Source: Microbacterium sp. EST19A (GTDB lineage Bacteria; Actinomycetota; Actinomycetes; Actinomycetales; Microbacteriaceae). From it: a stretch of DNA of 64,000 nt. Position numbers and translations under genes: made by a program. Each line of letters opens with the position of its first letter. Position 1 is the first letter of the stretch. Below are positions 26,484 to 36,311 of this stretch, piece by piece. Location: contig NZ_JAHXYZ010000002.1 of assembly GCF_019969685.1 (NCBI RefSeq), forward strand, positions 434,001-498,000, in the 5' to 3' direction. The notes beneath the pieces are model-generated. The model was not told where the DNA came from. It searched no databases and worked only from the letters and a program-made list of their open reading frames with translations.

Positions 26484-26906
26484 ATGGATGCTCTCTACAC
26501 CGCAGAAGCCCTCGCCACCGGCGCAGGACGAGACGGGCACGTCGCCACGAGCGACCGCCGCGTCGAGTTCGATCTGGCGATCCCGAAGGAGATGGGCGGC
26601 AGCGGTGACGGTGCGAACCCCGAACAGCTGTTCGCCGCCGGCTACGCGGCGTGCTTCCACTCCGCCCTGCAGAGCGTCGCGCGCGCCCAGAAGGTGCGCA
26701 TCTCCGACACCTCCGTCGGCGCACGCGTGCAGATCGGACCGAACGGACAGGGCGGCTTCGGTCTCGCCGTCGAGCTCGAGGTCGTCATCCCGGAGCTCCC
26801 GCACGAGCAGGCGCAGGCCCTGGCGGACGCCGCACACCAGGTGTGCCCGTACTCGAACGCCACCCGCGGCAACATCGACGTCACGATCACGGTCTCCGAC
26901 GACTGA
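26484..26906 (+). CDS. ohr: Organic hydroperoxide resistance peroxidase Ohr
   Basis: 140 residues. Ohr is a thiol peroxidase that reduces organic and fatty-acid hydroperoxides, usually with lipoyl partners. The start MDALYTAEALATGAGRDG is the standard N terminus and follows GAAGGAAG; an upstream ATG at 26451 overlapping ohrR is less likely. The two reactive cysteines are in YAACFHSAL and HQVCPYSNATRGN. It lies between ohrR and a reductase gene in one operon. Confidence 0.96.
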   Translation: MDALYTAEALATGAGRDGHVATSDRRVEFDLAIPKEMGGSGDGANPEQLFAAGYAACFHSALQSVARAQKVRISDTSVGARVQIGPNGQGGFGLAVELEVVIPELPHEQAQALADAAHQVCPYSNATRGNIDVTITVSDD

Positions 26907-26923
26907 CCCGAAAGGCACACATC

Positions 26924-27901
26924 ATGCGCGCACTCATCCATCCTGAATTCGGCGCTCCCGAAGACGTCCTGACCGTCGAGGACCGCCCGCTCCCCGAGCC
27001 CGGTCCCGGACAGGTGCGCCTGCGCATCGTCCTCTCCCCCATCCACAACCACGACCTGTGGACGGTGCGCGGCACCTACGGCTTCAAGCCCGAGCTGCCC
27101 GCGGCATCGGGCACCGAGGCGCTCGGCGTCGTCGACGCTCTCGGAGACGGTGTCGACACCCTCACCGTCGGTCAGCGCGTCGCCACCGGAGGGACCTTCG
27201 GCGCCTGGGCGGAGTACATCGTCGCGAACGCCGCCGGACTCATCCCGGTGCCCGACTCCCTGCCCGACGAGAGTGCCGCGCAGCTCGTCTCGATGCCCTT
27301 CAGCACCATGACGCTGCTGCAGTTCCTCGACGTGAAGGAGGGCGACTGGATCGTCCAGAACGCGGCCAACGGCGCGGTGGGGCGGATGCTGGCGCAGCTG
27401 GGCGCCGCGCGTGGAGTCCACGTGCTGGGGCTCGTCCGCCGCACCGCCGGCGTCGACGAACTCCGCGCCCAGGGCATCGAGAACGTCGTCGCCACCGATC
27501 AGGACGACTGGCGCGACCAGGTCGCCGCCATCACCGGAGACGCGCCGATCGTCGCGGGCGTCGACTCGGTCGGCGGGGCCTCCGCCGGTCAGGTGCTCTC
27601 GCTCCTCGCCGAGGGCGGCACCCTCGTCGCGTTCGGGGCGATGGACTCGCCCACCATGGAGATCTCGTCGTCCGACGTGATCTTCAAGCAGGCCACGGTG
27701 AAGGGCTTCTGGGGCAGCAAGGTGATCCCCGCGCTCGATCCGGCCGAGCGGAACGCGCTCTTCGGCGAGCTGTTCCAGCGCGTCGGTGACGGCACGCTCA
27801 CACTGCCGGTCTCCGGAGTCTTCGACGCCGCCGACATCGCCGACGCCGTGCGCGCGAGCGGAACGCCCGGCCGCGTGGGCAAGGTGTTGCTGCGCTTCTG
27901 A
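26924..27901 (+). CDS. MDR-family enoyl/quinone reductase
   Basis: 325 residues of the zinc-independent medium-chain reductase group. It has the GroES-like start ALIHPEFGAPEDVLTVEDRP and the nucleotide-binding motif NAANGAVGRMLAQLGAARG (the AxGxxG type seen in 2-enoyl thioester reductases), and no zinc ligands. The substrate, an enone, quinone or enoyl thioester, cannot be told. It is 17 bp after ohr with AAAGG ahead of the ATG, so it is co-expressed with the peroxide defence genes and may detoxify reactive lipid breakdown products. Confidence 0.88.
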   Translation: MRALIHPEFGAPEDVLTVEDRPLPEPGPGQVRLRIVLSPIHNHDLWTVRGTYGFKPELPAASGTEALGVVDALGDGVDTLTVGQRVATGGTFGAWAEYIVANAAGLIPVPDSLPDESAAQLVSMPFSTMTLLQFLDVKEGDWIVQNAANGAVGRMLAQLGAARGVHVLGLVRRTAGVDELRAQGIENVVATDQDDWRDQVAAITGDAPIVAGVDSVGGASAGQVLSLLAEGGTLVAFGAMDSPTMEISSSDVIFKQATVKGFWGSKVIPALDPAERNALFGELFQRVGDGTLTLPVSGVFDAADIADAVRASGTPGRVGKVLLRF

Positions 27902-27907
27902 GGCGCC

Positions 27908-29374
27908 TCACGTCGGGATCGGGGTTCCGTCCCCGGTCTCGGCGTCTCCGGTCGCGGCAGCCCCGATCTCGGCCAGCGCAGCAAGCGGAATCCGGACCCA
28001 CGTCGGCCGGTTGCGCTTCTCGTAGACGGCCTCGTAGACCGCCTTGTCGGCGACGTACGCATCGAGCAGCCGACGGTGGGCGTCATCCAGAAGGGGCGCG
28101 CCGATCGCTTCCGAGTACGCGTCGAGGAAGTGCTCGCGTGCGCGACGCGACCATTCTTCGCCGCGGATCTCGCGCAGTCGCTCCTCGTCCTCCGCGGCAT
28201 CCCCTCCGACGGTGCGCGACAGCTGGACCACTCCGGGCGCGTAGTCGAACGACCGGAGCATCCCGGCCACATCCCGCCAGGGCGAATCGGGCAGCGCCCG
28301 CTCGGGGAAGGGCCTGCCGGGCTCACCCTCGAAGTCGACGATCCGCCATCCGTGCGACGTGCGCAGCGTCTGCCCGAGGTGGAGATCGCCGTGCACGCGC
28401 TGCACGTCGATGCTCTCGAGCGCTGCCACGGCATCGTACGCCGCGCGCACGCGGCCGACCTGCGCCTCGAGCTCGGGAACCACACCGAGTGCATGGTCGA
28501 GCCGCTCGTTCAGCGCTCGGGCCAGACTCGCCGTCGCATCCGGTCCCCGACGCTCGGAAGGGAATCGATCCCGCAGCATCTCGTGCACCTGGGCGAGCGC
28601 CTCGCCCAGTCGGGTCGCCTCGCCGGCGAAATCGCCGCCCGAATCGGCGACCGACTGAGTGGGATCGGCCAGCAGAGTGCGCACGCTTCCGGTCGCGAGC
28701 TCGAACCCGTCCGAGGCGGTGCGCAGGAACTCCTGAAGCATCGCCAGCTGCAGGACCTCACCGTCGAGATCGATCTCGACCCACCCGTAGAGGGCGGCGA
28801 TGCTCTCCACCGCACCGCGCGTCAGCTCCTCGTGGATCTCGATGTCGGGATTCACGCCCGGACTCACCTTGCGGAAGATCTTCATGATCGCGGTGTCGTC
28901 GAATCGCACCGACGAGTTCGACTGCTCACCGGACAGCGGAGACGCGCGCAGAGCCGGGTCGAGCGCCTCTCCCCCGGGCACCCGCCGGAAGCGCAGGTCG
29001 CCGATGCGGGCCTCGCCCTCGGCCTCCGCGGCGACGAAGGCACCCAACCACAGCGCCATCGCCTTCCGGTCGTGCACGGCGTCGAACACGTACCTCTGGC
29101 CGCCCTCGTGCTCGACGGCGCCGACGAACGCATGCCCGATCTGCTCGACGTATTCGTCGTAGCTCGCGAGCGGGATCTGATAGGTCTCGCTCCCGCCTTC
29201 CGGGTCGGAGTACTCGATCGTGAGGAGGAGAATCTCGACCGTCGGATCAGAGGCGTCCGCTGCGAGCGCGGCGATCGGCCGCATCTGCGTGACACGGAAG
29301 GGTCGCCCCTTGCCGGCGAACCATCGGGTGCGGACGAGGTAGTCCTCGAGGACTGCGGGTTCGATGTGGATCAC
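27908..29374 (-). CDS. mak: Maltokinase
   Basis: Maltokinase phosphorylates maltose to maltose-1-phosphate with ATP, feeding GlgE for alpha-glucan synthesis. The 488 residues start with the cap [11 protein letters not shown]; the aminoglycoside-kinase-like core has [12 protein letters not shown] (catalytic Asp) and [10 protein letters not shown] (metal-binding Asp). It overlaps treS by ATGA. In mycobacteria Mak and TreS form a hetero-octamer. Its 3' end faces the reductase gene 7 bp away. Confidence 0.94.
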   Translation of the reverse strand: MIHIEPAVLEDYLVRTRWFAGKGRPFRVTQMRPIAALAADASDPTVEILLLTIEYSDPEGGSETYQIPLASYDEYVEQIGHAFVGAVEHEGGQRYVFDAVHDRKAMALWLGAFVAAEAEGEARIGDLRFRRVPGGEALDPALRASPLSGEQSNSSVRFDDTAIMKIFRKVSPGVNPDIEIHEELTRGAVESIAALYGWVEIDLDGEVLQLAMLQEFLRTASDGFELATGSVRTLLADPTQSVADSGGDFAGEATRLGEALAQVHEMLRDRFPSERRGPDATASLARALNERLDHALGVVPELEAQVGRVRAAYDAVAALESIDVQRVHGDLHLGQTLRTSHGWRIVDFEGEPGRPFPERALPDSPWRDVAGMLRSFDYAPGVVQLSRTVGGDAAEDEERLREIRGEEWSRRAREHFLDAYSEAIGAPLLDDAHRRLLDAYVADKAVYEAVYEKRNRPTWVRIPLAALAEIGAAATGDAETGDGTPIPT

Positions 29375-31140
29375 AGCATCCTCTGATCTCCCGGCTCCTC
29401 CGCCGGTTCCTGCAGCTGGAACCAGAAGAAACCGTGACCGCCGAGCGTGAGCAGATAGGGCAGCTCGCCGATGCGAGGGAAAGGCACCCCGCCGATGAGC
29501 TCCACCGGCATGAGACCTTCGAAGCGCCGCAGATCGAGCTCCACCGGCTGCGGGAACTGCGAGAGGTTGTTGACGCAGAGGATCACATCGACCGATCCGT
29601 CATCGTTCGAGTGCTCTCGCGTGTAGGAGAGGACCGCGGGATTCGAGCCGCCGAGGTCGTTGAAGCTCCCGAGACCGAAGGCCGGGTGCTTGCGCCGGGC
29701 GTGGATCATCTCACGGGTCCAGTGCAGCAGAGACGAGCGATCCTCCTGCTGGGCCTCGACGTTCACCGCGAGGTATCCGTAGACCGGGTCCTGCACGAGG
29801 GGACGGGTCAGCTTGCCCGGATTCGCCTTGGAGAACCCGGCGTTGCGATCCGAACTCCACTGCATGGGCGTGCGGACGCCGTCGCGGTCTCCGAGCCAGA
29901 TGTTGTCGCCCATCCCGATCTCGTCGCCGTAGTACAGCACGGGCGATCCCGGCAGCGACAGCAGCAGCGCCGTGAAGAGCTCGATGCGATCGATGTCGTT
30001 CTCGAGCAGCGGTGCGAGGCGACGTCGGATGCCGATGTTCGCCTTCATGCGCGGATCCTGTGCGTATTCGCTCCACATGTAGTCGCGGTCCTCGTCGGTC
30101 ACCATCTCGAGGGTGAGCTCGTCGTGGTTGCGGAGGAAGATCCCCCACTGGCATCCGGACGGGATCGGCGGGGTGTCGGCGAGGATCTCCGTGATCGGAT
30201 AGCGCGACTCGCGGCGGACGGCCATGAAGATGCGCGGCATGACCGGGAAGTGGAAGCACATGTGGCACTCGTCGCCGCCGACTTCCGGGTCGCCGAAGTA
30301 GTCGACGACGTCGGCCGGCCACTGGTTGGCCTCGGCGAGCAGGACACGCCCCGGATACTCCCTGTCGACGATGCGGCGCACCTTCTTGAGGAAGTCGTGC
30401 GTCTCCGGGAGGTTCTCGCCGTTCGTGCCGGGTCGCTCGTAGAGGTACGGCACCGCGTCGAGGCGGAAGCCGTCGAGGCCCATGTCGAGCCAGAAGCGCA
30501 TGGCGTCGATCATCGCCTCGTGAACCTTCGGGTTGTCGAAGTTCAGGTCGGGCTGGTGGGCGAAGAAGCGATGCCAGAAGTACTGCTGCCGCACCGGATC
30601 CCACGTCCAGTTGCTGGGCTCCGTGTCGACGAAGATGATGCGCGCGTCCTCGTAGAGCTCGTCCGTGTCGCTCCAGACGTAGAAATCGCCGTAGGGTCCC
30701 TCGGGATCCTTCCGGCTCTCCTGGAACCACACGTGCTCGTCGCTCGTGTGGTTCATCACGAAGTCGACGATCACGCGGATGCCGCGCGCGTGCGCGGCAT
30801 CGAGGAACTCCTGGAAGTCGGCCGTCGTGCCGAGGTCGGATTGGATGCCCGTGTAGTCGGCGACGTCATACCCGCCGTCGCGCAGCGGCGACGGGAAGAA
30901 GGGCGGCAGCCACACGCAGTCGATGCCCAGCCACTTCAGGTAATCGAGCTTGTCGATGAGTCCGCGGAAGTCGCCCGAGCCGTCTCCGTCGCCGTCCTGG
31001 AACGAGCGGACGAGGACCTCGTAGAAGACGGCGGTCTTGAACCACTCCGGTTCCGGACTCCCCGGGGTGTCCGGGAACGGCTCCTGGGTGAGGATCGGGA
31101 TCGATGCGGTCTGGGGATGGGAATCGGCAGCATTCGTCAT
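29371..31140 (-). CDS. treS: Trehalose synthase (maltose alpha-D-glucosyltransferase)
   Basis: A GH13 enzyme that interconverts trehalose and maltose. Start at [10 protein letters not shown], preceded by a perfect AGGAGGT site five bases upstream; open frame before it is ignored. Length 589. GH13 regions: [14 protein letters not shown] (region I), [11 protein letters not shown] (nucleophile Asp), LLAEANQ (acid Glu) and FLRNHDELT (third Asp). It has a C-terminal beta domain and lacks the fused maltokinase found in some TreS proteins, because mak is a separate gene just downstream. Together they turn trehalose into maltose-1-phosphate. Confidence 0.96.
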   Translation of the reverse strand: MTNAADSHPQTASIPILTQEPFPDTPGSPEPEWFKTAVFYEVLVRSFQDGDGDGSGDFRGLIDKLDYLKWLGIDCVWLPPFFPSPLRDGGYDVADYTGIQSDLGTTADFQEFLDAAHARGIRVIVDFVMNHTSDEHVWFQESRKDPEGPYGDFYVWSDTDELYEDARIIFVDTEPSNWTWDPVRQQYFWHRFFAHQPDLNFDNPKVHEAMIDAMRFWLDMGLDGFRLDAVPYLYERPGTNGENLPETHDFLKKVRRIVDREYPGRVLLAEANQWPADVVDYFGDPEVGGDECHMCFHFPVMPRIFMAVRRESRYPITEILADTPPIPSGCQWGIFLRNHDELTLEMVTDEDRDYMWSEYAQDPRMKANIGIRRRLAPLLENDIDRIELFTALLLSLPGSPVLYYGDEIGMGDNIWLGDRDGVRTPMQWSSDRNAGFSKANPGKLTRPLVQDPVYGYLAVNVEAQQEDRSSLLHWTREMIHARRKHPAFGLGSFNDLGGSNPAVLSYTREHSNDDGSVDVILCVNNLSQFPQPVELDLRRFEGLMPVELIGGVPFPRIGELPYLLTLGGHGFFWFQLQEPAEEPGDQRML

Positions 31141-31311
31141 AGAGACCTCCTGACGCGGAACATGCCCTTCACGTTGCCCGATCGTACGCCCCAGCGGAGG
31201 CCCCTTGCGGGGATGCCGCCGCACGGTGTACTCGTATGCGGCGGCCGGGCGGCGTGCGCTGTGCGCTGTGCGGGATGGTGCGATGTCGGATGCCGGGGGC
31301 ACAATCGCTCC

Positions 31312-31713
31312 ATGGAGATCACACTCGCTCAACCCGAGGGGCTCGTCGTCAGCCCTGCATTCAGTCACGTCGCCGTCGTGCCGCCCGGTGCGACGACGAT
31401 CTACGTCGGTGGACAGAACGGTGTCGACGCCACGGGAGCCGTCGTCTCGGCGGATGCCGCCGAGCAGTCGGCCCGCGCCGTCGAGAACGCCAGGGTCGCG
31501 CTCGAGTCCGCTGGCGCGAGCCTCGACGACGTCATCAGCTGGACCGTTCTCATCCACCAGGATGCCGACCTCCGCGCCGCCTACGGAGCGGTCGCCTCGA
31601 AGCTCGCACGAGACGGCGCACCGCCCCTGGTCACGGCCGCGCTCGTCGCAGGCCTCGGGGTGCCCGGGGCCCTCATCGAGGTGAGCGCCGTCGCCGCAGT
31701 GATCCGCGACTGA
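31312..31713 (+). CDS. RidA-family protein
   Basis: 133 residues with the YjgF/RidA fold; the family hydrolyses reactive enamines and imines from PLP enzymes. Core elements: [35 protein letters not shown], and the C-terminal [15 protein letters not shown]. The catalytic Arg of archetypal RidA is not clearly present at the RALVEV position (ALIEV here), so it may belong to another Rid subgroup. CACAAT lies six bases before the ATG (31300-31305). Confidence 0.8.
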   Translation: MEITLAQPEGLVVSPAFSHVAVVPPGATTIYVGGQNGVDATGAVVSADAAEQSARAVENARVALESAGASLDDVISWTVLIHQDADLRAAYGAVASKLARDGAPPLVTAALVAGLGVPGALIEVSAVAAVIRD

Positions 31714-31832
31714 CCAGAGCCAGCAAGACCGCGAACCGTTTTGTAATATCCCGCCATTCTCCGACGTGCTCATTACCGTTGAGCAAATCCGCAGAAACCT
31801 GTGGATTCAGAAGAAAACCGGAGGTGGGTATC

Positions 31833-32204
31833 ATGGCTGGACAGCGCCCAGGTGGTGTGGTTCTCATTGCAGTTCTCGCGTGGATCGGGGCGATCGCTCA
31901 GATCGTCTCGGGAGTCCTCATCCTGACGGGAATAGTGGCCCCAGCGGGGATTCCCTCCGCGGCGGCGTGGGTCGCGATCATCGTCGGAGTCATATCCTTC
32001 CTCGTCGCCTTCTTCCTGTTCAGCGGCAGCGGCTTCGCACGCGTGCTCGTGACGATCTCGTTCCTGCTCTCGCTCGCGTCGGCGATCTTCGCGATCACCG
32101 CGCACCCGGGAAACCTCGTCACCCCGATTCTCTCTGCCGCGTTCGCGCTCATCGGCCTGATCCTGCTGTACACGCGGGCAGCAAACGACTACTTCACGAG
32201 CTGA
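31833..32204 (+). CDS. Small membrane protein of unknown function
   Basis: 123 residues with four helices (VVLIAVLAWIGAIAQIVSGVLIL and others) and a short tail LLYTRAANDYFTS. GGAGGT is six bases before the ATG. No family recognised beyond general hydrophobic actinobacterial membrane proteins. Downstream, in the same frame after its stop, a second copy of its C-terminal tail is found. Confidence 0.8.
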   Translation: MAGQRPGGVVLIAVLAWIGAIAQIVSGVLILTGIVAPAGIPSAAAWVAIIVGVISFLVAFFLFSGSGFARVLVTISFLLSLASAIFAITAHPGNLVTPILSAAFALIGLILLYTRAANDYFTS

Positions 32205-32336
32205 TCGAGAAGGAACTCGGCTTCCACGGAGGCCACTCTGTCCGATCCGGTCCTCTCCGTCATCGACGGCGGAGAGGGCCGGATCGCATTGATCCTGCAG
32301 TACGCGAAGGCGGCGAACGACTACTTCCGCGGCTGA
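32205..32336 (+). pseudogene. Remnant of a tandem paralogue (C-terminal tail only)
   Basis: Directly after the stop at 32204, in the same frame, the sequence reads on without a start and ends GRIALILQYAKAANDYFRG-stop. This matches the end of the preceding protein (LIGLILLYTRAANDYFTS) over about 17 residues, and at the DNA level the GCGAACGACTACTTC stretch is nearly identical. The rest of the copy is missing. It overlaps the end of the convergent gene by 16 bp. Confidence 0.6.
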
Positions 32337-32941
32337 GCCTCTGCGATTCGCGCTCGACCGGCGCGGATCCGCCTGTCGAGTGATACGGCGAGCCACGCAC
32401 CGCCGAGGCCGAGGATGACCACCAGCCCTATCGTCACGAGTGAATAAGCGCCTGACGTCACCGAGCTCTCGATCAGGAGCTTGCTCGCGCCCGGCGGAAT
32501 GAGGATCAGGAGGAGAACGACGAAGGCGCCGGGCGTGCGCTCCCGCACGATCAGCCATCCGCCCAGGCTCACGAGCAGCGTGATCATGCCCTGGTCTGTG
32601 ACGAACTGCCAGAGGCCGACGGGTTCCACGATGTTGCCGACGCCCCGCTCGATGCCGATCGTCGCCCAGAGCAGCAGCGTCACACAGGCCAGCGTCACGG
32701 CGCCGAGCCGTCTGGCACCCGACGTCGGGAAGATCGCGAACGACACGACGTAGAGACCGAGGCAGATCAGGAACTCGAAGACGTCGACCGCGGGGACGTC
32801 GGTGCCCAGCACCCCCGCGTAGTTCTCCGCCTGGATGAAGGCATCGAAGTTGGTGGCGATGTTCAAGTAGGCCGCGAACAGCACCCCGACCATGGACGCG
32901 CCGTACCGGGCATTCCTGTCGAATCGCACTCGCACCGCCAT
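32321..32941 (-). CDS. Pr6Pr-like family membrane protein, function unknown
   Basis: 206 residues with about six helices. Polar residues within the membrane part (YLNIATNFDAFIQ, DQGMITLL) and the alternation are reminiscent of Pr6Pr/FAR-17a-type membrane proteins, but I could not confirm the family. It ends in a basic tail RRIRAGRARIAEAQPRK. TAAGGT lies six bases before the ATG (32948-32953), a leaderless signal. It is transcribed divergently from the phosphoesterase. Confidence 0.7.
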   Translation of the reverse strand: MAVRVRFDRNARYGASMVGVLFAAYLNIATNFDAFIQAENYAGVLGTDVPAVDVFEFLICLGLYVVSFAIFPTSGARRLGAVTLACVTLLLWATIGIERGVGNIVEPVGLWQFVTDQGMITLLVSLGGWLIVRERTPGAFVVLLLILIPPGASKLLIESSVTSGAYSLVTIGLVVILGLGGAWLAVSLDRRIRAGRARIAEAQPRK

Positions 32942-33019
32942 GATGAGACCTTAGCGAATGCCTTCCGATCACCGGGTCAGCGGCGTTGCTATCATTGCGG
33001 CACGCGATCGGAGGCGCCG

Positions 33020-34768
33020 GTGGACGAAGCGACGAGCACCCACGCGGACGGGGAGTCCACCTCGCCGCAGTCACGCCGCGACTTCCTGCGCCGGGCGGGA
33101 CTCGGCGCCGCGGGGCTCGCGATCGGAGGATCGGCAGGCGCCGCCGTCACGGCGGCGGCCACGGCCAACCCGCCCGAGTTCGCGCCGCTGCCGACCCGGA
33201 CGGTCCCCGGGTTCGATCACGTCGTCGTCGTCATGTTCGAGAACCGCAGCTTCGACAACATGCTCGGGCACCTCTACAGCGCCGACGAGAAGTCGAAGGA
33301 CCAGTTCGACGGGCTCGCGCAGGGCACCTATTCGAACCCCGGTCCCGACGGCGAGACGGTCGAAGCGCACATCTACTCGGGCTCGACCGACCAGATCATG
33401 CAGTCTCCGCAGCCGGATCCCGGAGAGCACTTCCCGCATGTGAACACGCAGCTCTTCGGCACGGTCGATCCGGCTGGCAACTCGCACATCCGGCAGAACG
33501 GGCAGATGCCGCCCTTCAACACCCCGGCGACCGGGGCGACCCCGACCAACGAAGGGTTCGTTCGCGACTACATCATCAACTTCGAGCTCGACAAGGGCCG
33601 GCCCCCGACACCGGACGAGTATCGGGTGGCGATGGGCGGCTTCAGTCCCGACATGATGCCGGTGCTCTCGACCCTCGCCCGAGAGTTCGCCGTCTACGAC
33701 GCGTGGCACGCCGCCGTTCCCTCGCAGACGTTCTGCAACCGCCTCTTCTTCCACGCCTCCACGTCGCACGGCTACGTCACGAATCATGGCGGCGACGGAT
33801 ACTACAAATGGATCGACGGCCCCGCGGCCCCCACGATCTTCAACCGCCTGGAAGAGGCCGGCATCCCCTGGCGCGTCTACTACGACGGCTCCCAGCTGGT
33901 CTCGTTGACCGGACTCCTGCATTCGCCGGTGCTGCAGCGCTACTGGAAGACGAACTTCCGCGAGATGCGTCAGTTCCACGATGACGCGAGGAACGGCGAC
34001 CTTCCGGCCTACAGCTTCATCGAGCCTCGCATGGTCTTCAACCACAACGACATGCATCCGCCGTGGGGCGAGTACGTCCGCGAGACGGACGTCGAGATCG
34101 ACGGCGAGAAGGTGCCGGTATACAACAGCGCTCTCTCCGACGTGCGCTCGGGTGACCGGCTCGTGCAGGAGGTGTACGACGCCATCCGGACGAGCAAGTC
34201 CCGCAAGGGGTCGAACGCCATGAACACCGCCCTCGTCATCACCTTCGACGAGCACGGCGGCACCTACGATCACGTCGCACCGCCGCAGACGACGCCTCCG
34301 GACCGGGGCGGACCGGGCGAGATGGGCTTCGTGTTCGATCGACTCGGCGTGCGCGTACCGGCGATCGTGGTGAGCGCCTACACCGCCCGCGAGACGGTCA
34401 TCCACGATCAGATGCACCACGGGTCGATCATCAACACCCTCTGCCGTCAGCACGGTCTGGCACCGCTCACCCTGAGAGACCAGAGCGCGAACCCGATCTT
34501 CAACGCCGTGAACCTCACCGAGCCCCGACAGCCCTACACGTGGCCGAAGCCGCAAGCGCTCTACATCGGACGCAATCCCGAAGAGGACGACGCGACGGCT
34601 GCCGCCGTCAAGCACAAGCACCGTCCGCTCACCGCTCCGGCAGTCGGTCTCACGGGGCTGCTCCTCGCCCGGTACAACCCGGGCGCGAAGGCGCCGAAGA
34701 CGTACAGCGAGGCCTATGACGCGGTGACACGGTTCGGAAAGGGACTCTTCGGCGTGTACGACGACTGA
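33020..34768 (+). CDS. Tat-exported phosphoesterase (phospholipase C / acid phosphatase family)
   Basis: 582 residues. A twin-arginine signal SRRDFLRRAGLGAAGLAIGG is followed by an AxA-type cleavage region, so it is exported folded. The PF04185 signature HVVVVMFENRSFDNMLGHL follows, with the catalytic Thr position occupied within ENRSFDN. Further metal or active residues: FSPDMMPVLSTLAREFAVYDAWHAAVPSQTFCNR, TFDEHGGTYDHVAPP and VSAYTARETVIHDQMHHGSI. Substrates in the family are phospholipids or phosphomonoesters. GTG start after GGAGG (33010-33014). Confidence 0.9.
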   Translation: MDEATSTHADGESTSPQSRRDFLRRAGLGAAGLAIGGSAGAAVTAAATANPPEFAPLPTRTVPGFDHVVVVMFENRSFDNMLGHLYSADEKSKDQFDGLAQGTYSNPGPDGETVEAHIYSGSTDQIMQSPQPDPGEHFPHVNTQLFGTVDPAGNSHIRQNGQMPPFNTPATGATPTNEGFVRDYIINFELDKGRPPTPDEYRVAMGGFSPDMMPVLSTLAREFAVYDAWHAAVPSQTFCNRLFFHASTSHGYVTNHGGDGYYKWIDGPAAPTIFNRLEEAGIPWRVYYDGSQLVSLTGLLHSPVLQRYWKTNFREMRQFHDDARNGDLPAYSFIEPRMVFNHNDMHPPWGEYVRETDVEIDGEKVPVYNSALSDVRSGDRLVQEVYDAIRTSKSRKGSNAMNTALVITFDEHGGTYDHVAPPQTTPPDRGGPGEMGFVFDRLGVRVPAIVVSAYTARETVIHDQMHHGSIINTLCRQHGLAPLTLRDQSANPIFNAVNLTEPRQPYTWPKPQALYIGRNPEEDDATAAAVKHKHRPLTAPAVGLTGLLLARYNPGAKAPKTYSEAYDAVTRFGKGLFGVYDD

Positions 34769-34776
34769 GAGTCGCG

Positions 34777-35853
34777 TCAGATCCTGCCGCGTACCGGCGT
34801 CCGCTCCACGGCATCGCCCTCATCCGGCATCGCCATCTCCGCCCGCACGCCGAGCAGCCGCACCTCCCGCCCGGAGTCGAGCGTGACACCGAGGGCGACG
34901 GCTGCATCGACGACATCCTGGCGCTCGGTCGTCGGCGCCGCGAGCTTGCGTCCGAAGGTCTTCGTCTCGAACGGCGCGTAGCGCACCTTGAGATGCACGC
35001 GGATCACCGGCCTCCCCTCGGCGGCGCAGTCGTCGAACGCGTGCCCGGCGAGCTCGCGGAGCGCCGCCTCGACCTCAGCCGGGCTCGTGAGGTTCTGCTG
35101 ATAGGTGGTCTCACGGCTGTGGCTGCGCGCGACCCAGGGCGTGTCGTCGACGACGCTCGGCCCGAGTCCGGAGCCGAGGCCGTGGTACCAGACGCCCATC
35201 TTCGGGCCGAACTCCGTGACCAGCTCCTGCTCGTCGGCGTCGGCGAGCTCGCGCACCGTCGCGATGCCGTGCTCGGCGAGGCGCTTCTGCACCTTGGAGC
35301 CGACGCCCCACAGGTCGCGCGTGGGCTTGGCGCCCATCACGTCGAACCAGTTCTCCTCCGTGAGCCGGAAGCTCCCCCGCGGTTTGCCGAACTCGGTCGC
35401 GATCTTGGCGCGCACCTTGTTGTCGCCGATGCCGACGGAGCAGTGCAGCCCGGTCGCCTCGAGTACGGCGGCCTGCGCCTCACGGGCCGTCGCCTCCGGG
35501 TCGTCGGTGATCACGCCGAGGAAGCACTCATCCCAGCCGATCACCTCGAGCACCACGCCGGGGAGCGCCCGGAGCGCCGCCATGACCTCGGCCGACGCCG
35601 ATCCGTAGGCCTCGTGGTCGACGGGGAGGAAGACCGCGTTCTCCGGTGCCTTGCGGGCGGCGATCTTGAGCGGCATGCCGGAACCGATGCCGAACTCGCG
35701 AGCCTCGTACGAGGCGGTCGACACGACGGCACGCTCGGTCGGGTCGCCGCGTCCGCCGACGATCACCGGAAGCCCGGCGAGCTCCGGACGACGCAGCACC
35801 TCGACGGCGGCGATGAACTGATCCATGTCCACGTGCAGCACCCAGTCGGCCAT
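34777..35853 (-). CDS. dinB: Y-family DNA polymerase, DinB2-like (Pol IV type)
   Basis: 358 residues. The palm begins WVLHVDMDQFIAAVEVLRRPEL; D9 and the GWDECFLG Asp-Glu pair form the active site. Y-family elements ASYEAREFGI, VGIGDNKVRAKIATEFGKPRG and LWGVGSKVQKRLAEHGI follow, with a little-finger domain at the end. The steric-gate position, normally Tyr or Phe, is Ile14; the N-terminal block closely matches mycobacterial DinB2, which has Leu14 and uses ribonucleotides. No C-terminal beta-clamp motif was recognised. Convergent with the phosphoesterase, 8 bp apart. Confidence 0.92.
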   Translation of the reverse strand: MADWVLHVDMDQFIAAVEVLRRPELAGLPVIVGGRGDPTERAVVSTASYEAREFGIGSGMPLKIAARKAPENAVFLPVDHEAYGSASAEVMAALRALPGVVLEVIGWDECFLGVITDDPEATAREAQAAVLEATGLHCSVGIGDNKVRAKIATEFGKPRGSFRLTEENWFDVMGAKPTRDLWGVGSKVQKRLAEHGIATVRELADADEQELVTEFGPKMGVWYHGLGSGLGPSVVDDTPWVARSHSRETTYQQNLTSPAEVEAALRELAGHAFDDCAAEGRPVIRVHLKVRYAPFETKTFGRKLAAPTTERQDVVDAAVALGVTLDSGREVRLLGVRAEMAMPDEGDAVERTPVRGRI

Positions 35854-35892
35854 GGAACGAGTGTGGCGGCTGGTGGACCGGATGTCACCCCG

Positions 35893-36285
35893 TCAGCTGA
35901 TCGCGATGCCGATCGCGGTGCCGATGACGGCGAGGAGCGGAAGCGTGCCCTGCATCGCGGCGGCCCGCACCTTGGTGCGGTCCGACAGCACGAGCACGAG
36001 GGCCGCGGCGACCATCATGCCGGTGCCTGCGAACACGAGGGTCAGTCCGACGGTGGCGGATCCGACGATCACGAGGCCGATGCCGAGCAGCGTGGTCAGC
36101 GCCAGGAACAGGTTGTAGAAGCCCTGGTTGAACGCCAGCTGCTTCATCGTGACGGCATCCGCCTCGCTGGCGACGCCGAAGATCTTCCTCGTCTCGGGAT
36201 CGGTCCACCGCAGCGACTCGAGCGCGAAGATGAACACGTGGAAGGCCGCAGCGGCTGCGGCGAGGACGAGACCGACGATGAGCAT
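35893..36285 (-). CDS. DUF1304 membrane protein
   Basis: 130 residues, four helices. The DUF1304 pattern is seen in AAAAFHVFIFALESLRWTDPETRKIFG, then NQGFYNLFLAL. The function is unknown in all species. A GAGAAT box lies exactly six bases before the ATG (36292-36297), so a leaderless message is likely. Confidence 0.9.
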   Translation of the reverse strand: MLIVGLVLAAAAAAFHVFIFALESLRWTDPETRKIFGVASEADAVTMKQLAFNQGFYNLFLALTTLLGIGLVIVGSATVGLTLVFAGTGMMVAAALVLVLSDRTKVRAAAMQGTLPLLAVIGTAIGIAIS

Positions 36286-36311
36286 GGGCCGATTCTCTCA
36301 GAACACCGCTG

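Noticed and set aside
28076..29386. Plus-strand frame opposite mak
   Set aside because: Maltokinase on the minus strand has full motifs; the antisense frame has none.
29434..31713. Long plus-strand frame opposite treS
   Set aside because: Antisense to a clear GH13 enzyme; only the RidA part at the end (from 31312) is real.
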